This document shows, in pieces, positions 61,736 to 64,000 of a stretch of DNA of 64,000 nucleotides. The notes under the pieces are model-generated. The model made no database searches, was not told the DNA's origin, and worked only from the letters and a program-made list of their open reading frames with translations. The DNA is taken from assembly GCA_030765055.1 (NCBI GenBank), contig CM060951.1:52201137-52265136 (forward strand), in the 5' to 3' direction. Every line of letters starts with the position of its first letter. Position 1 is the first letter of the stretch. Source of the DNA: Mantis religiosa. Taxonomy: Eukaryota > Arthropoda > Insecta > Mantodea > Mantidae. The translations under genes were made by a program, and so were the position numbers.

Positions 61736-62486
61736 ATACCACTTTCAATTATAGATACTGTTTCTCTATTCATCTTGATGCTTCCTTGCGAACTAATTTT
61801 ACACGATATTCTGCTTATGGTATTTTATTACGCTATAACTCTTGCATCCTTCAATTCTTGAATAATTGACCGAATTTCATCTTCATGAGTTTTGATTCCT
61901 TTGCATGCCTGAGACATCATTATCAGTCTTAGTCGATTTACGAGCTCATTGGGGTCACACTGAATATTCGGAGACACAAATTCAAAGCACTTAGAACCAT
62001 GATTATTTTCAGTTCGCGAATCTAAACTCTGTTTACTGATACTTTCATTTTCATTCAATGAATCGACGTAGGGTACATGTTTTCCATCTTTAGCGATCAA
62101 TGATACACTCTCTTCACAAACTGGTGTTACACCGCCACCGATCACTTCATCATGATGTACCAACGATTTTGTATTTTCATAATCAGATGATCTTGAATGT
62201 TCTGTTTCATCGTCCTTCAGTGAAAGCCAGTTCGCAGAATTTATTTTATCATTACACCGCGACCGATGCGCTTTCAGTCGTCTAATGGACCTATTCCGTA
62301 GAATTTCTTTACATAAACAACACTGAAGATAACGTTCCTTTCCATTTCTAATATATGAGAACTTAAGATTATTATAATTTGATTGGAAAGTCCTTACAGA
62401 GCAGTCGCTCATAGTGATACCATTCACATGGATGATGACGCAGAAGTAAAGAAAGTAATAATATAAATACACCTATATACACACCT
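61735..62486. repeat. large palindrome, left arm
   Basis: At least 750 bp repeated in inverted orientation at 63251-64000, where the window ends. By eye there are five substitutions between the arms (about 99.3% identity) plus small differences at the inner border. Confidence 0.95.
61828..62412 (-). CDS. C2HC (BED-like) zinc-finger ORF, left-arm copy
   Basis: 194 codons from ATG (62410-62412) to TAA. An upstream in-frame extension exists but has no ATG-like support. Residues C31-x2-C34-x14-H49-x3-C53 form a C2HC finger within an R/K-rich stretch (RSIRRLKAHRSRC), the layout of BED-type fingers found in hAT-type transposases and proteins derived from them. Residues about 70-140 are acidic and Ser-rich; the C-terminus (DPNELVNRLRLIMMSQACKG, then EDEIRSIIQELKDA) should be helical. 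No catalytic domain is present. The role is likely DNA binding; no orthologue was recognised. The twin ORF in the other arm points the opposite way, away from the central repeat. Confidence 0.6.
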   Translation of the reverse strand: MSDCSVRTFQSNYNNLKFSYIRNGKERYLQCCLCKEILRNRSIRRLKAHRSRCNDKINSANWLSLKDDETEHSRSSDYENTKSLVHHDEVIGGGVTPVCEESVSLIAKDGKHVPYVDSLNENESISKQSLDSRTENNHGSKCFEFVSPNIQCDPNELVNRLRLIMMSQACKGIKTHEDEIRSIIQELKDARVIA

Positions 62487-62507
62487 GTAGGGCAGCTCAG
62501 AAGATAG

Positions 62508-62530
62508 GCTAGGTTAGGCTAGGTTAGGTT
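62508..62530 (+). repeat. TTAGG-like run
   Basis: GGCTAGGTTAGGCTAGGTTA, then GGTTA, contains several TTAGG units, the usual insect telomere motif. It is too short to be a telomere. Confidence 0.55.
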
Positions 62531-62534
62531 ACCT

Positions 62535-63249
62535 CATGAGAATAGGGTGTGGTTACAGGGGTTGGTTACAGGAGGTGGTTACAGGGGTTGGTTACAGGGG
62601 TTGGTTACAGCGTTGGTTACAGGGGTTGGTTACAGGAGGTGGTTACAATTTTGGTAACAGGGTTTGGTTACAGTTTTGGTTACAGGAGGTGGTTACAATT
62701 TTGGTTACAGGGTTTGGTTACAGGGGCTGGTTACAATTTGGTTACAGGAGGTGGTTACAGTTTTGGTTACAGGAGGTGGTTACAGTTTTGGTTACAGGAG
62801 GTGGTTACAGTTTTGGTTACAGGAGGTGGTTACAGGGCTTGGTTGCAGGGGTTGGTTACAGGAGGTGGTTACAGGGGTTGGTTACAGGAGGTGGTTACAA
62901 TTTTGGTTACAGTGTTTGGTTACAGTTTTGGTTACAGGAGGTGGTTACAATTTTGGTTACAGGGTTTGGTTACAGGGGTTGGTTACAATTTGGTTACAGG
63001 AGGTGGTTACAGTTTTGGTTACAGGAGGTGGTTACAGTTTTGGTTACAGGAGGTGGTTACAGGGCTTGGTTGCAGGGGTTGGTTACAGGAGGTGGTTACA
63101 GGGGTTGGTTACAGGAGGTGGTTACAATTTTGGTTACAGGGTTTGGTTACAGTTTTGGTTACAGGAGGTGGTTACAATTTTGGTTACAGGGTTTGGTTAC
63201 AGGGGTTGGTTACAATTTGGTTACAGGAGGTGGTTACAGTTTTGGTTAC
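62535..63249 (+). repeat. GGTTACAG minisatellite in the palindrome centre
   Basis: Variable units built on GGTTACAG with fillers GAGGT, GGGTT, TTTT, GGTTT and A.TTT, all in one direction. Higher-order copies exist: the rare GGTTGCAG occurs at 62841 and 63068 (227 bp apart) with the same neighbours. All three plus frames stay open because the units lack stops on that strand; the amino-acid sequence is simple and not a protein. Confidence 0.93.
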
Positions 63250-63250
63250 A

Positions 63251-64000
63251 GATGTGTATATAGGTGTATTTATATTATAACTTTCTTTACTTCTGCGTCA
63301 TCATCCATGTGAATGGTATCACTATGAGCGACTGCTCTGTAAGAACTTTTCAATCAAATTATAATAATCTTAAGTTCTCATATATTAGAAATGGAAAGGA
63401 ACGTTATCTTCAGTGTTGTTTATGTAAAGAAATTCTACGGAATAGGTCCATTAGACGACTGAAAGCGCATCGGTCGCGGTGTAATGATAAAATAAATTCT
63501 GCGAACTGGCTTTCACTGAAGGACGATGAAACAGAACATTCAAGATCATCTGATTATGAAAATACAAAATCGTTGGTACATCATGATGAAGTGATCGGTG
63601 GCGGTGTAACACCAGTTTGTGAAGAGAGTGTATCATTGATCGCTAAAGATGGAAAATATGTACCCTACGTCGATTCATTGAATGAAAATGAAAGTATCAG
63701 TAAACAGAGTTTAGATTCGCGAACTGAAAATAATCATGGTTCTAAGTGCTTTGAATTTGTGTCTCCGAATATTCAGTGTGACCCCAATGAGCTCGTAAAT
63801 CGACTAAGACTGATAATGATGTCTCAGGCATGCAAAGGAATCAAAACTCATGAAGATGAAATTCGGTCAATTATTCAAGAATTGAAGGATGCAAGAGTTA
63901 TAGCGTGATAAAATACCATAAGCAGAATATCGTGTAAAATTAGTTCGCAAGGAAGCATCAAGATGAATAGAGAAACAGTATCTATAATTGAAAGTGGTAT
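63251..64000. repeat. large palindrome, right arm (continues beyond the window)
   Basis: Inverted copy of 61735-62486; the window ends while still inside it, at the position matching 61735 of the left arm. Confidence 0.95.
63324..63908 (+). CDS. C2HC (BED-like) zinc-finger ORF, right-arm copy
   Basis: 194 codons, ATG 63324-63326 to TGA at 63906-63908. It differs from the left-arm copy by one residue (Tyr for His in the GK-H/Y-VPYV segment), two silent changes (in the V-R-T-F-Q codons) and TGA for TAA. The finger cysteines and histidine are identical. The downstream part that would match 61496-61735 lies beyond the window. Confidence 0.6.
   Translation: MSDCSVRTFQSNYNNLKFSYIRNGKERYLQCCLCKEILRNRSIRRLKAHRSRCNDKINSANWLSLKDDETEHSRSSDYENTKSLVHHDEVIGGGVTPVCEESVSLIAKDGKYVPYVDSLNENESISKQSLDSRTENNHGSKCFEFVSPNIQCDPNELVNRLRLIMMSQACKGIKTHEDEIRSIIQELKDARVIA

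Noticed and set aside
62536..63312. Three overlapping frames of 199-258 codons with repeated Val-Thr-Gly-Gly and Trp-Leu-Gln type residues
   Set aside because: The GGTTACAG minisatellite lacks stops on the plus strand; there is no coding signature and all three frames are equally open.
61735..64000. Dismissing the palindrome as a fold-back sequencing artefact
   Set aside because: The arms differ at about five positions and are separated by a one-directional 715-bp array; a haplotype or assembly join is still possible and is listed as such.

Overview
This is eukaryotic, intergenic-looking DNA from an arthropod, most likely an insect with a large, repeat-rich genome. Evidence: it is AT-rich; spliced exons have GT/AG borders; it holds many decayed insect-type mobile elements (gypsy-like LTR elements, non-LTR retrotransposons, mariner, hAT and Mutator-like relics, several tRNA-derived SINE families); it has very long simple repeats; and it has a short TTAGG-like run. 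Nothing suggests a prokaryotic or organellar origin. I cannot name the species.

Layout. 0-19 kb: tRNA-derived SINEs, a hAT-like transposase relic split by a SINE composite that carries a 14-bp target duplication, and the first copies of one gypsy-like LTR family (2.4, 5.6-6.5, 13.7 and 15.3 kb), plus a CR1/jockey-type LINE tail at 12.5 kb. 19-34 kb: a deleted gypsy element (22.4-24.4 kb) in which gag is fused to reverse transcriptase, a long LINE reverse transcriptase relic (28.7-30.3 kb, minus strand), a mariner N-terminal fragment, and two more lone LTRs. 34-41 kb: a DDE transposase relic, a multimeric SINE composite at 36-37 kb, a second LINE at 38.2-39.1 kb, and a mariner C-terminal relic. 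41.4-45.0 kb: a young non-autonomous LTR element with two 713-bp LTRs that differ at four positions and only a coiled-coil, gag-like ORF. 46-52 kb: a Mutator-like C-terminal fragment, then a LINE relic interrupted by a 2.57-kb element with inverted ends that itself contains a 1.5-kb ATT microsatellite. 52-57.7 kb: little except local tandem duplications. 57.8-60.8 kb: the best candidate host gene. It has a promoter with CCAAT, NRF1-like and TATA elements and four exons in matching phase, including a perfectly phased tandem-duplicated 99-bp exon; the 179-aa product carries four SUMO-interaction-like motifs. 61.7-64.0 kb: a large near-perfect palindrome whose arms each carry a 194-aa ORF with a C2HC (BED-like) zinc finger, separated by a GGTTACAG minisatellite. 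The right arm runs off the window.

How it fits together: most of the window is layered mobile-element debris, and the nesting gives a relative order of events. The points that stand out are the palindrome with its zinc-finger ORF, the exon-duplicated gene, the SINEs with an inverted tRNA-like head in each arm, and the LTR family that sits at ATAT-type target sites. Calls rest on reading the sequence and on remembered family motifs; no database search was run.
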